DNA of 64,000 nucleotides from Synechococcus sp. M16.1 (GCF_014279895.1 NZ_CP047954.1:1488001-1552000); one strand, 5' to 3'. Shown: positions 37,592-46,499, counted from the stretch's first letter. Numbers and translations are program-made. The notes: generated by a model from the letters alone, not told the origin.

Positions 37592-39505
37592 TCAACGTCC
37601 GTAAAGGCCATCGATCAACTGCTGATCGCGGCTGGTGATGCGATCACGGCGCTGCTTCAGGGTCTGGGTCAGGAGTCCGTTCTCAATGCTGAAGGGATCC
37701 ACAAGCACCACCCCGGCCAGCCGTTCATCACCCCGGGAACCCGACCGCTGCTTGAGCAAGCGGTTGCATTCGCGCATCAACAAACGAAGCAGGGCCGGAT
37801 CACCGGGTTGGCCGCCCAGATCCTGCGCCACGCTCACGCCGGCTTCAGCCGCCCAGGCCACGATCGCCTCAGCACGGGGAACGATCAGGCCACCGAGCTG
37901 GCGTTCGTCCTGACCCACCAGCATCACCTGCTCGATCAGGGGGCTGGCCACCAGGGCCTCTTCCAGGGGGCCGGGCTCGATATTCTCGCCACTGCTCAAC
38001 ACAATCGTGTCCTTGGCCCGTCCGGTAAGGGCCACCGAACCATCCGGCAAGAGCATGCCGAGATCGCCGGTGTCAAACCATCCCGCGGCATCGAGAACCT
38101 TTGCGCTGGCCTCGGGTTTGCCGAGGTAGCCCGCCATCACCTGGGGGCCCCGCACCATCACCCGCCCCCGTTGCCGGAAGCCCAGGGGCTGGCCGTTGTC
38201 GGGATCGACGATCCGGAATTCGGTCTGGGGCATCGGCAGCCCGGAGCTGCCGCGGATGTTGCGCCAGGGCCTGCGGCAACTCACCACAGGGCTGGTTTCG
38301 GTGAGGCCATAGCCCACCAGCAGCTCAATCCCCACCGCTTCAAAAAAGGCATCGATGTGGGGGGCGATAGCACCGCCACCACTGATCGGATAGGCGAGCT
38401 GACCGCCACTGAGCTGGCGACGCAGCTTCGGCCAGATCAAGGTCGAGGCCAGGGCATGCAGGGGCCAGCGCAGGGCCGCGGAGCCGCAGGCACGCAGCCG
38501 GCCGGCCGCTGACACCGGTTCCAGCAGGAGGTTGCGCGCCGTGCGCACGGCTTTGCGCTGGGCAGCGCTGTTGGCCAACGCCGCCCGCAGCAGGCGCTGC
38601 CGGGAGGGGGGGAAGGTCTTGAGCACATCCTCAAATCCAGCCTGAACCGCCTCCCACAGCCGCGGCACGGTGGCCATCGCGATCGGCCGGACCCGCGGCA
38701 GATCCTTCTTGAGTTGCTTGATGGTTGTGTAGGTCTGCGTGCAGGCGCAGGAGAGGAAGAAGTAGCTGGCACTGCGCTCGTAGGCATGCCAGATGGGCAA
38801 CACACTCAGCACCGGAGCACCGGGATCGGGATAGGCCACACAGGCCAGTGATCTCATCTGATGCAGCAGGTTGGCGTGGGTCAACGGGACCCCTTTGGGT
38901 TGGCCGGTCGTACCCGAGGTGTACAGAACAGTGGCCACGGCGTCTCGCCCCCCCGCCGGGCCAACGGGATCAAGGCCGGCCCCTGACGCCAGAAACGCCT
39001 CCCAGCCCATGGCGCCCTCGGCAGGCTCCCCTTCCAGCTGAAGCACGAAACGGAGCTGAGCCCTTTGCTCTGGGAGAAGGGCCAGACGACGCCACACATC
39101 AGCGTTCTGCACCACCAGGGCCGTCGCCCGGCAATCCGAAAGGATGTAGCGCAGCTCCTCCACCGGGGCCGAGGCACCGCGCACGGCATCAGCGGCACCG
39201 GCACGCATCAGGCCCTGATCCGCCACCAGCCAGCGGGGGCTGTTCTCAGCAAACAGAGCCACCACATCGCCATCGTTCACGCCATGGCGCCGGAAGGCGG
39301 CGGCAGCGGTGGCGATGCGCTCCGCCAGTTCGCCGAAATTGAAGCGTTCGGGATGCGCCACATGGGGCGCATCGACGGCGGCAATCAGCCCGTGGCGGTC
39401 GGCGAGCCAGGGCCACACCGCATCGACCCTCTGCAACTTCTGAACGTGGGCATGACGCTGCAAAGCGTCCGTTTCACGGGTTGTCGGGCTCCAGCTGGCC
39501 GTCAT
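37592..39505 (-). CDS. aas: acyl-acyl carrier protein synthetase / long-chain acyl-CoA ligase family
   Basis: This 637-residue adenylate-forming enzyme activates free fatty acids. The P-loop-like motif YTSGTTGQPKGVPLTH (about residue 196), GYGLTETSPVV, the ribose-binding DTGDLG and the C-terminal KDTIVLSSGENIEP are intact. In cyanobacteria the enzyme of this type is an acyl-ACP synthetase (Aas) that recycles fatty acids released from membranes; the assignment as ACP-specific is from the family in cyanobacteria. I start at the ATG at 39505; the open frame upstream is antisense to lipB's end and has no homology signature. Confidence 0.88.
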   Translation of the reverse strand: MTASWSPTTRETDALQRHAHVQKLQRVDAVWPWLADRHGLIAAVDAPHVAHPERFNFGELAERIATAAAAFRRHGVNDGDVVALFAENSPRWLVADQGLMRAGAADAVRGASAPVEELRYILSDCRATALVVQNADVWRRLALLPEQRAQLRFVLQLEGEPAEGAMGWEAFLASGAGLDPVGPAGGRDAVATVLYTSGTTGQPKGVPLTHANLLHQMRSLACVAYPDPGAPVLSVLPIWHAYERSASYFFLSCACTQTYTTIKQLKKDLPRVRPIAMATVPRLWEAVQAGFEDVLKTFPPSRQRLLRAALANSAAQRKAVRTARNLLLEPVSAAGRLRACGSAALRWPLHALASTLIWPKLRRQLSGGQLAYPISGGGAIAPHIDAFFEAVGIELLVGYGLTETSPVVSCRRPWRNIRGSSGLPMPQTEFRIVDPDNGQPLGFRQRGRVMVRGPQVMAGYLGKPEASAKVLDAAGWFDTGDLGMLLPDGSVALTGRAKDTIVLSSGENIEPGPLEEALVASPLIEQVMLVGQDERQLGGLIVPRAEAIVAWAAEAGVSVAQDLGGQPGDPALLRLLMRECNRLLKQRSGSRGDERLAGVVLVDPFSIENGLLTQTLKQRRDRITSRDQQLIDGLYGR

Positions 39506-39533
39506 CCGAGACAGGGGTTCAAACAGCTCAGGT

Positions 39534-40232
39534 CTATCTCGCTTCCTCCTCCCAGACCAGACCGAAACGATGGGCCAGTGCTTGCCGAAGCAACGGCTGC
39601 ACCTCAGCCGACGTGAGCCCTGGCAACCAGTCTGCAAGCCGCCCAACCGCACGACCGGTGAGCCCACAGGGGGTGACCTGCTCAAACCCCTGCATCGAAC
39701 AATCAACGTTCAGGGCCAGGCCGTGCTGGGTGATCCAGCGACGACAACCCACACCGATGGCGGCGACCTTGCGGTTGTCCAACCAGAGGCCGGTCAACCC
39801 CGGCAGACGCTGACCCTCCAGGCCCAACTCCGCCAGAACATCAAGAACGACTTGTTCCAGCTGCCGCAGATACCAGTGCAAATCGGGCGTGCGGCGCTGA
39901 AGGTCCAACACCGGGTAGGCCACCAGTTGGCCGGGCAGGTGATGGGTCACCTCCCCGCCCCGATCGATCCGGTACAAAGGTGCCGGTGGCTCAGCGGGAT
40001 CGAAATGCAGGTGCTCCTCGCTGGCACCACGGCCAAGGGTGTAACAGGTCTGGTGCTGCAGGATCCAGACCGCCTCCGGAGCCGATGGATCAGCAAGAAG
40101 AGTGCTCTGCCAGCGCTGTTGCGCCGACCAGGCGGCATCGAATCGAACCGGATCACCGGGCTCGAAAAGAAATGCACGCTGGGGGTGGGCCGAATCGTGC
40201 GCCGTATCTAATTTGCCGATAACAACCGGCAC
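39534..40232 (-). CDS. lipB: lipoyl(octanoyl) transferase
   Basis: LipB moves octanoyl groups from ACP to lipoyl domains of E2 proteins and GcvH. The 232-residue protein has the conserved [21 protein letters not shown], the catalytic lysine in [10 protein letters not shown] and the catalytic cysteine in VTPCGLTG. It starts with GTG at 40232, only 11 bases from the ATG of the divergent lrtA gene, so its promoter must overlap that gene or its ribosome binding site. It is first in the run lipB-aas-ylqD-pdhC-queA. Confidence 0.92.
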   Translation of the reverse strand: MPVVIGKLDTAHDSAHPQRAFLFEPGDPVRFDAAWSAQQRWQSTLLADPSAPEAVWILQHQTCYTLGRGASEEHLHFDPAEPPAPLYRIDRGGEVTHHLPGQLVAYPVLDLQRRTPDLHWYLRQLEQVVLDVLAELGLEGQRLPGLTGLWLDNRKVAAIGVGCRRWITQHGLALNVDCSMQGFEQVTPCGLTGRAVGRLADWLPGLTSAEVQPLLRQALAHRFGLVWEEEAR

Positions 40233-40243
40233 AGGAGTGAGGC

Positions 40244-40831
40244 ATGAAGTTGCTGATCCATGGTCGCAACCTCGAGATCACGCCGGCGTTGCGGGATTAC
40301 ACCCAAACCAAATTGGAGCGGGCCACATCGCACTTCGGTGATGCTGTTCGCGAGGCCGACGTCCATCTCTCCGTGGCCCGCAATCCCCGTGTGCCGCAAC
40401 AGACCGCCGAGGTGACGGTCTTTGCCAACGGCACGGTGATCCGCGCCCAAGAACGCAGTGAAAACCTGTACGCCAGCATCGATCTGGCCGCCGGGAAACT
40501 GGCCCGCCAACTGCGCCGCTGGAAGGAACGCCACAGCGATCACCATCACAGCCACGGCCACAGCGCCAGCCACACCCCCAGCACGGATGTGGTCAACGAT
40601 GCATCCCCCGTTGAAGCCTCCCTTTTGCAAGGGCGCGAGGCGGAACTGCCGGATCCAGGTGTGCGACGAAAATATTTCGCCATGCCGCCCATGGGCCTGG
40701 AGGAGGCACGCCGTCAATTGGATCTGATCGACCACGACTTCTACCTGTTCCGGGAGAAGGAAAGCGATCAGTTGCAGGTGATCTACCGACGCAACCACGG
40801 GGGGTATGGGGTGATTCAGGCTCGTGAGTGA
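40244..40831 (+). CDS. lrtA: long-form ribosome hibernation promoting factor (LrtA)
   Basis: The 195-residue protein has the N-terminal HPF domain that sits in the decoding centre (about residues 1-95) and the C-terminal dimerisation domain (about 135-192, [11 protein letters not shown]) that joins two 70S ribosomes into 100S particles. In cyanobacteria this light-repressed transcript gave the name lrtA. The linker carries seven histidines between residues 97 and 110 ([14 protein letters not shown]). A good Shine-Dalgarno (AGGAG) precedes the ATG at 40244. Confidence 0.94.
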   Translation: MKLLIHGRNLEITPALRDYTQTKLERATSHFGDAVREADVHLSVARNPRVPQQTAEVTVFANGTVIRAQERSENLYASIDLAAGKLARQLRRWKERHSDHHHSHGHSASHTPSTDVVNDASPVEASLLQGREAELPDPGVRRKYFAMPPMGLEEARRQLDLIDHDFYLFREKESDQLQVIYRRNHGGYGVIQARE

Positions 40832-40845
40832 CCTCCCGGCCCGCC

Positions 40846-41526
40846 ATGGCTGATTCAGCCCAAGAGCTCCCCGACCTACCCCCCCGGCTTGATCAGGCGA
40901 TACTCGACCCCCTGCTGACCCGGGACCAGCTTCAAGCCCTCTGTGATTCCGGAATGCAGGAGGGCGTGCGGGCCATCTGCACCACACCCCGTCAGCTGCC
41001 GCTGCTGCGGGAACGCATCGGGACGACCGACGCAGGTCCTCGCCTGGTGGCGGTCATCGGCTTTCCCTTCGGAACCATTCCCGCTGAGCTCAAGCTGGCG
41101 GAAGCGGAGTGGTGTGCCGCCCATGGCGCCCAGGAACTCGATGTCGTGCCCGATTTCAGCGCTTTGGCGAACGGCGATTCAGGCGCGTTTGCCGAGGAAC
41201 TCGCCGCACTCTGCGAGCTGGGGCTTCCCGTGCGGGCCGTCCTGGACATGGCCCGTCTGGAGAATGAACAGCTGGAACTGGCCGTGGAGGCCGCCATTGA
41301 TGCTGGCGCTGCGGGACTGCAGACCAGCAACGGCTTTGGCCCGGCTTGCCATGCCGATCAGATCCTTGCGTTGAAACAGCTGATCCGCAAACGCTGCGCC
41401 ATCAAGGCAGCCGGTGGTATCCACAGCCTCAGCCATGCAGGAGACCTGCTGTTGGCGGGGGCCGATCTGCTGGGCACCAGCAGCGCGCCGGCTCTTCTGC
41501 AGGCCCAGCGCCGCCCCGCGGCCTGA
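40846..41526 (+). CDS. DeoC-like TIM-barrel protein lacking the Schiff-base lysine
   Basis: The 226-residue protein follows deoxyribose-phosphate aldolase (DeoC) over its whole length: GFPFGTIP, ELDVVPDFSAL, GLQTSNGFGP, AIKAAGGIHSL and ADLLGTSSAP line up with the family. The Asp of the EVDVV-type motif (Asp99) and the second lysine (Lys187) are kept. The Schiff-base lysine of KTSTGF is Gln159, and the N-terminal DHTLLKP reads DQAILDP. Aldolase activity by the known mechanism is therefore unlikely. I start at the ATG at 40846; a GTG at 40828 overlapping the lrtA stop is also possible. Confidence 0.8.
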   Translation: MADSAQELPDLPPRLDQAILDPLLTRDQLQALCDSGMQEGVRAICTTPRQLPLLRERIGTTDAGPRLVAVIGFPFGTIPAELKLAEAEWCAAHGAQELDVVPDFSALANGDSGAFAEELAALCELGLPVRAVLDMARLENEQLELAVEAAIDAGAAGLQTSNGFGPACHADQILALKQLIRKRCAIKAAGGIHSLSHAGDLLLAGADLLGTSSAPALLQAQRRPAA

Positions 41527-42300
41527 ATGGCAGAACGACGCCTCACCGGACTCGCCCTCAAAGTGGGACCCCTCGGCGAGCACGACCGCCTGCTGAGCCT
41601 GCTCAGTGATGCGGAGGGCGTCAGTCGCTTCGCCGTTCCCGGAGCGCGCCGCCCCAAGAGCAGTCTGGCCGCCGCGGCCCCCCTCACCCTGCTGGAACTG
41701 CAGGTGGGAGGACGCAGCGGCCTGGCCCGGGTGCGACAACTGCGGGTGCTGCGCAGTTTTTCCGGCCTCGGGCAACAGCTGGAAACCCTGGCTGCGGCGC
41801 AGGCGCTTTGTGATCTGTGCCTTCAACTGGCGGCCCAGGACCCTGTGGACGGGCTGCTGGACACGATGCAGCTGCACCTGGAACGCCTGGAGGAGCACCG
41901 AGCTGACCCGGAGCTGGTGCTGGCCGGAACGGTCCAGGCCTGCATCCATCTGCTCACCCTGGGGGGTTATGGACTGCCGTTGCAAACCTGCTGCATCACG
42001 GGCGATCCCCTCGAGCCACCGCTTGGCCAGTGGGACTGGCGCTGCAGCCTGCTGCCGCAGGACGGCTTTGCGATCGATGAGCAGCCTGGGGCGGCGATTC
42101 AGCTGAATCCCTCCGAACTGGCCCTGCTCCAGCGACTGACCCGGGCCGAACTGCCCCGTCGCCGGGACGGTGCGCTGATGGGCCCCCCAGCCGTGTGGCG
42201 CCGGCTGCTGCGGGTGGTTGAGATCTGGAGCCGGACGCATCTGAATCGACCCAGCAAAGCCCTGGCCATGCTGCGAGAGACGCTCCTGGAAGGCGCGTGA
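41527..42300 (+). CDS. recO: DNA repair protein RecO
   Basis: RecO loads RecA onto single-stranded DNA with RecF and RecR. The 257-residue protein has the N-terminal OB fold (LTGLALKVGPLGEHDRLLSLLS) and a helical C-terminal domain. The gene starts with ATG immediately after the DeoC-like stop codon, so the two are co-transcribed. A zinc site typical of some RecO proteins is not evident, as only a pair of cysteines (QTCCIT, near residue 155) is present. Confidence 0.9.
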   Translation: MAERRLTGLALKVGPLGEHDRLLSLLSDAEGVSRFAVPGARRPKSSLAAAAPLTLLELQVGGRSGLARVRQLRVLRSFSGLGQQLETLAAAQALCDLCLQLAAQDPVDGLLDTMQLHLERLEEHRADPELVLAGTVQACIHLLTLGGYGLPLQTCCITGDPLEPPLGQWDWRCSLLPQDGFAIDEQPGAAIQLNPSELALLQRLTRAELPRRRDGALMGPPAVWRRLLRVVEIWSRTHLNRPSKALAMLRETLLEGA

Positions 42301-42328
42301 GCCATCATGGCCGCGATGCAATTGCCCC

Positions 42329-43708
42329 TTGAGCGGACCGAGCCTCACCACCCCTGAACCCGCTCTGCCCACCGGCAGCAATCCGGAGGGAAAGCGTGGC
42401 TTGGAAGCCGTGCTGCGCCTCAAGGACTTCCGCAAACTCTGGCTGGGCCAGATCTTCTCGCAGCTGGCGGACAAGTTCTACATCGTGCTGATGGTCTTCC
42501 TGATCGATCAGCACCTGCTGCTGAAGGGGCAGGGAAGCGGCGTGCTGGCGGAGATGGCCTCGGATTACGGCCTCGACATCAGCACACGCACCCAGGTGAT
42601 CACCCTGCTGGCCACAGGCATTTTTGTGGCCAACACCATCCCGGCCATGCTGCTGGGAACGGTGGCTGGGGTCTGGGCGGACCGCTGGCCCAAGCGTCGG
42701 GTGATGGTGGCCAGCAATGCCATCCGAGCCCTGTTGGTGGTGTTCGCACCGCTCTGTCTGCTGCCGGGGCCCATCTGGCTTGGTCTGCCCTGGGGCTACT
42801 GGGGGCTGGTGGGGATGACCTTCCTGGAATCGATCCTGACCCAGTTTTTCGCCCCCTCGGAACAGGCCACGATTCCTGTGGTGGTGCCGGGGGATCATCT
42901 GTTGGCGGCCAACTCCCTCTACCAAGCCACCAGCATGGGGGCGACGATCCTGGGATTCGCGCTGGGGGAACCGATTCTTCGTGCCCTGCACAGCAGCCTG
43001 GCGATCATCGGCATCGATGGCGGCGAGTTTCTGCTACTTCCGCTCTGTTACGGCCTCGCGGCCCTCAGCCTGTCGCGCCTGAAGCTGCAGGAAGCCCCCA
43101 AGCCCCCCTCAAATACATCGGTGTGGACGGAGATCGGCGAAGGATTGCAGGTGCTGCGCCGGGTGCCTTCAGTGCGTGGCGCCATGATTCATCTGGTGCT
43201 GCTCTACAGCCTATTGGCAGCGCTTTACGTGTTGGCGCTCCAGCTGGCTGCCCTGATCGAGAACCTGGGGCCCTCAGGCTTTGGTGCCCTGCTGGCCATG
43301 AGTGGACTGGGCATGGCGATCGGAGCTGTGGTGATCGCCCAACTGGGCCATCGGTTCAGCCGCCGCCGGCTCACGGCAGCAGGCCTGGGAACCATCACCT
43401 GGACCCTGGTGCTGCTCAGCCAGCTGCGGGGATCCCTGGCCTTCACCCTGAGCCTCTGCGGAATCCTGGGCATCGGCGCAGCTCTTGTGGCGATCCCCGC
43501 GCAGACCACGATTCAGGAAGAAACCCCCGAAACCGAGCGCGGCAGGGTGTTCGGACTACAGAACAACCTGATCAACATCGCCCTGAGCCTGCCGCTTGTG
43601 CTGGCGGGCACCCTGGTGAGCAGCATTGGTCTTCAACCGGTGCTGTGGCTGCTGGCGGGGTTGGCCCTGGTGGCAGCGTTGATCGAACGACCGTGGCAGC
43701 GCTGCTAA
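42329..43708 (+). CDS. MFS permease
   Basis: The 459-residue protein has about ten to twelve membrane segments and the MFS loop motif GVWADRWPKRRVM (near residue 112), a variant of the Gly-x-x-x-Asp-Arg signature. A long first half (to residue 230) and second half are joined by a polar linker (KLQEAPKPPSN). The substrate is unknown. The only in-frame start near the beginning is TTG at 42329. It lies 28 bases after recO and 32 bases before a glycosyltransferase on the same strand. Confidence 0.83.
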   Translation: MSGPSLTTPEPALPTGSNPEGKRGLEAVLRLKDFRKLWLGQIFSQLADKFYIVLMVFLIDQHLLLKGQGSGVLAEMASDYGLDISTRTQVITLLATGIFVANTIPAMLLGTVAGVWADRWPKRRVMVASNAIRALLVVFAPLCLLPGPIWLGLPWGYWGLVGMTFLESILTQFFAPSEQATIPVVVPGDHLLAANSLYQATSMGATILGFALGEPILRALHSSLAIIGIDGGEFLLLPLCYGLAALSLSRLKLQEAPKPPSNTSVWTEIGEGLQVLRRVPSVRGAMIHLVLLYSLLAALYVLALQLAALIENLGPSGFGALLAMSGLGMAIGAVVIAQLGHRFSRRRLTAAGLGTITWTLVLLSQLRGSLAFTLSLCGILGIGAALVAIPAQTTIQEETPETERGRVFGLQNNLINIALSLPLVLAGTLVSSIGLQPVLWLLAGLALVAALIERPWQRC

Positions 43709-43740
43709 CTTGCCTTTTCGCCTGAGGAGGCCCAACCCGC

Positions 43741-44910
43741 TTGGCGCAGATTGCGTGGCTCGGCAAGAAGTCTCCCTTCTGCGGGAATGTGTCCTACGGG
43801 ATCAGCACCACGGAGGCCCTGCGCAAACGCGGGCATCAGGTGCACTTCATCCATTTCGATAACCCGCGCAGCCCGGAGCGCGACAACACATCGCTGCTTG
43901 CCAACGACCCGGACGTCAGCCTGCCTTATCTGGTCAAATCGCAGGTCTACACGATCCCTTCACCCGGGGCGCAGCGGGAGCTGAGGGAATCCCTGGAGCG
44001 GCTGCAGCCCGATCTCGTGCACGCCAGCCTCACCCTTTCGCCTCTGGATTTCCGCCTGCCTGAGCTGTGTCAGCAGCTGGGCGTGCCCCTGGTGGCCACC
44101 TTTCATCCCCCCTTCGATGCAGGCCTGCGCAACCTGACGGCGGGCACCCAACAGCTCACGTACCAGCTGTATGCACCGGCCCTGGCCCGCTACGACCGGG
44201 TGATCGTGTTTTCACAGCTTCAGTCGGACTTTCTCGAGCGCCTGGGCGTTCCCGCCGATCGACTGACGGTGATTCCCAATGGTGTGGACCCCGACCGCTG
44301 GTGCCCCACCAGCCCCGGCACCCTTTCGCTGATGCATCAGCAGGTGCGGCAACGGCTGGGGCGAGAACGGATTTTCCTCTACATGGGACGTCTTGCAACG
44401 GAGAAGAACGTTGAAGCCCTGCTACGGGCCTGGCGGCTGGTTTCACCGGAGGGCTGCCGATTGGTGATCGTCGGCGACGGGCCACTGCGCAACAGCCTGA
44501 TGAACCAGTTCAACGACGATCGGATCCTCTGGTGGGGCCACGAGCCAGACCTGGACACCCGGGTTGCTCTTCTCCAGTGCGCTGAGGTCTTCATCCTGCC
44601 GAGCCTTGTGGAGGGCCTGTCGCTGGCCTTGCTGGAGGCGATGGCCAGCGGAACAGCCTGCGTGGCCACCGATGCCGGTGCCGATGGCGAGGCGCTGGAG
44701 CAAGGGGCGGGAATCGTGCTGAGTACCCAGGGCGTCACCACCCAGTTGCGCACACTGCTGCCGGTGCTCAGGGACCAGCCGGTGCTGACCGCGGAACTGG
44801 GCCGCAAAGCCCGCCTCCGCGCCTTGGAGCGCTACACGATTTCCAGCAACATCGACGCCCTCGAACAGCTCTATGCCGACCTGATGCAAACCAGCACGGT
44901 CGCCGCCTGA
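43741..44910 (+). CDS. glycosyltransferase, GT4 family (GT-B fold)
   Basis: The 389-residue protein has the GT4 two-domain layout. The N-terminal acceptor domain contains LVATFHPPFDAG near 118-129, and the C-terminal donor domain begins at IPNGVD near 179. It continues with FLYMGRLATEKNVEALL (about 216), IVGDGPLRNSL and the E-x7-E type segment PSLVEGLSLALLEAMASG (near 287). This retaining family adds sugars from nucleotide-sugars to lipids or polysaccharides; donor and acceptor are unknown. It starts with TTG at 43741. A link to the MFS permease upstream is only positional. Confidence 0.88.
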   Translation: MAQIAWLGKKSPFCGNVSYGISTTEALRKRGHQVHFIHFDNPRSPERDNTSLLANDPDVSLPYLVKSQVYTIPSPGAQRELRESLERLQPDLVHASLTLSPLDFRLPELCQQLGVPLVATFHPPFDAGLRNLTAGTQQLTYQLYAPALARYDRVIVFSQLQSDFLERLGVPADRLTVIPNGVDPDRWCPTSPGTLSLMHQQVRQRLGRERIFLYMGRLATEKNVEALLRAWRLVSPEGCRLVIVGDGPLRNSLMNQFNDDRILWWGHEPDLDTRVALLQCAEVFILPSLVEGLSLALLEAMASGTACVATDAGADGEALEQGAGIVLSTQGVTTQLRTLLPVLRDQPVLTAELGRKARLRALERYTISSNIDALEQLYADLMQTSTVAA

Positions 44911-44919
44911 GCCAGGCCC

Positions 44920-45438
44920 TCAGCGCCAGTCCAAGCCAGGAACCCAGTCCACAATCGCTGGGGTAACTGCGGCGTATTGGCTGTAATCCGGATGCAGCAC
45001 CCGCAACCCCTGCTCCTCGAAGCGGGCTTTGCCCCGCAGCACAGCCGCCAGGCTGACCAACAGCAACAGATGCAGCGGGCTGCCTGTGGCCAGCACCACT
45101 CCTGCGGAACACAGCAACACCGCCCGGTACAAGGGATGCCGACAGATGGCGTAGGAACCTGTGGCGATCAACTGATTCGCCGGCTTGGGCGCCGGCAGCG
45201 GCGAAAGGCTGGCCCCGAGACAGCGAAACGCCTCAAGGGCCCGAAACAGACCAAAAGCCAACAGCAGCAGGCCCAGCCCGAACAGGGGTTTGGGCCAAAT
45301 CGCCACACCGAAGCTGGCGGGAGCTGGCCAGACCGGCAGCAGATGGGCCGTGATCAGCAGCAGCTGGGCCAGCAGCCACCACTCACCCCGGCGGTTGTCC
45401 AACCAGCCGCCCCAACTGAAGCCCCAATCGGAGAACAT
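44920..45438 (-). CDS. membrane methyltransferase-like protein (ICMT/PEMT family)
   Basis: The 172-residue protein has four or five membrane segments and the hallmark of the isoprenylcysteine/phospholipid methyltransferase superfamily near residue 97: GSYAICRHPLYRAVLL. The partner motif at the C-terminus (RFEEQGLRVLHPDYSQYAA) is also present. Proteins of this type methylate isoprenoid or lipid substrates, but no specific function can be named. It overlaps nothing but is adjacent to the start of the next minus-strand gene region, with one base between. Confidence 0.75.
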   Translation of the reverse strand: MFSDWGFSWGGWLDNRRGEWWLLAQLLLITAHLLPVWPAPASFGVAIWPKPLFGLGLLLLAFGLFRALEAFRCLGASLSPLPAPKPANQLIATGSYAICRHPLYRAVLLCSAGVVLATGSPLHLLLLVSLAAVLRGKARFEEQGLRVLHPDYSQYAAVTPAIVDWVPGLDWR

Positions 45439-46005
45439 TCACTCGCTCACCACCAATGTTCGGACGTTACGGCGCTGCACCAAACCCGCCAGGGTCTGCA
45501 TGTCGTCCCAGCGAATCAAGCCCACACAGCCGAGTGTGCCGCTGTTGGCGTTGCGGTTGGCACTGGGGTCGAGATGGATGCCCAGATGGCCTCGCCCCGT
45601 GGGGAACTGCGGTTCAATCCCAATCCAGATCGGCCCGAGCTCCCGCGGATCCGCGGGGCCCAGGGGCTCCACCGGCCCAAGGACGTAGCGACCGGCGGGA
45701 AGCGGCGCGCGGGTGCCGGAGCGATAGCGATCGGCGTTCTGACGGTGGGCCCGACCGCTGACGGCATCGAAGTGCTGCACGGGCTGACCTGGGGTTTCCA
45801 AACGCAGACTCCAGATGGGATCGCCCGTGCGCGGGAGCGATCGCGTGGTGCGGTTCAGCACCAAGACCGACTCGTTGGCGGAGGTGGAGATGGATGGCGA
45901 CGTGGTGGGGAGCCTGGAGGCAGAGGCCAGATCCATCTCAGCGGCAGAACAGGGCACAACCAACAGCGCCAGCAGCTTCAACGCGAGACACGACCGAACG
46001 ACCAC
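45439..46005 (-). CDS. secreted L,D-transpeptidase-like (YkuD-type) protein
   Basis: The 188-residue protein begins with a signal sequence (LALKLLALLVVPCSAAE) and ends with a domain resembling YkuD. A histidine in HLGIHLDPS and, about 15 residues later, SGTLGCVGL correspond to the H ... [ST]xGC core of L,D-transpeptidases, which cross-link or attach to peptidoglycan. The usual SHGCIR arginine is Gly here, and one residue is inserted before the Gly-Cys. Activity is therefore uncertain. It precedes the membrane methyltransferase-like gene in the same direction. Confidence 0.6.
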   Translation of the reverse strand: MVVRSCLALKLLALLVVPCSAAEMDLASASRLPTTSPSISTSANESVLVLNRTTRSLPRTGDPIWSLRLETPGQPVQHFDAVSGRAHRQNADRYRSGTRAPLPAGRYVLGPVEPLGPADPRELGPIWIGIEPQFPTGRGHLGIHLDPSANRNANSGTLGCVGLIRWDDMQTLAGLVQRRNVRTLVVSE

Positions 46006-46039
46006 AGCAGCCAGGCAAAGAGGCCGGAACCCTATGGGC

Positions 46040-46068
46040 GGTTTTTATTCGCTGAGAAAATAAAAACC
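46040..46068. repeat. 10-bp perfect inverted repeat
   Basis: GGTTTTTATT (46040-46049) and AATAAAAACC (46059-46068) are separated by 9 bases. It lies 35 bases upstream of the transpeptidase-like start and 45 bases downstream of the next gene's stop, both on the minus strand. It could be an operator or an mRNA hairpin; no T tract follows on either strand. Confidence 0.5.
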
Positions 46069-46112
46069 AGCACTCTCACTGTCCCCTTCTGAGACCCAGC
46101 TCGAGAAAAGGC

Positions 46113-46499
46113 TCAGAGCTCGTTTTCGGCCAGCCGCAGCGCTTCAGCCTCCTTGGTTGGATCCAGGGCGCAGCTGTCATCCAGCAGGCGCTGCAGGCGC
46201 AGGCTGACGGCGACCACCAGGGGATTGGTCAGCACGCGCCGGCTGATGCCCAACTCCTCGAGCGAAATCGCCAGGGCTTGGCCGGCCTGGCGGCGCGGCA
46301 AACGCCCCTTCTCCACCTGACAGTCGCTGCTGGCCTTGGCCATGGCGGCATAGCCGCGAATGCGGCGGGCCAGCACCACCACGGCAACCCGGCGCTGAAC
46401 CTCGGGTGCCAAAGGAGCATCCTCGGCAGCAACAGGAATGGGTGTTGCCATCGGCAGACCCAACAACAGCGCAGCCAGGAAGCGGTGGAGACGCATCAA
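46113..46499 (-). CDS. small secreted protein of unknown function
   Basis: The 128-residue protein begins with a signal peptide (LHRFLAALLLGLPMA, cleavage near AAE at 24-26). The mature part is helical and carries two cysteines (in SSDCQVEKG and DDSCALDP) that could form a disulfide. I recognise no family. An alternative start one codon later, at 46496, changes nothing. It is the next gene downstream of the acireductone dioxygenase on the same strand. Confidence 0.6.
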   Translation of the reverse strand: MMRLHRFLAALLLGLPMATPIPVAAEDAPLAPEVQRRVAVVVLARRIRGYAAMAKASSDCQVEKGRLPRRQAGQALAISLEELGISRRVLTNPLVVAVSLRLQRLLDDSCALDPTKEAEALRLAENEL

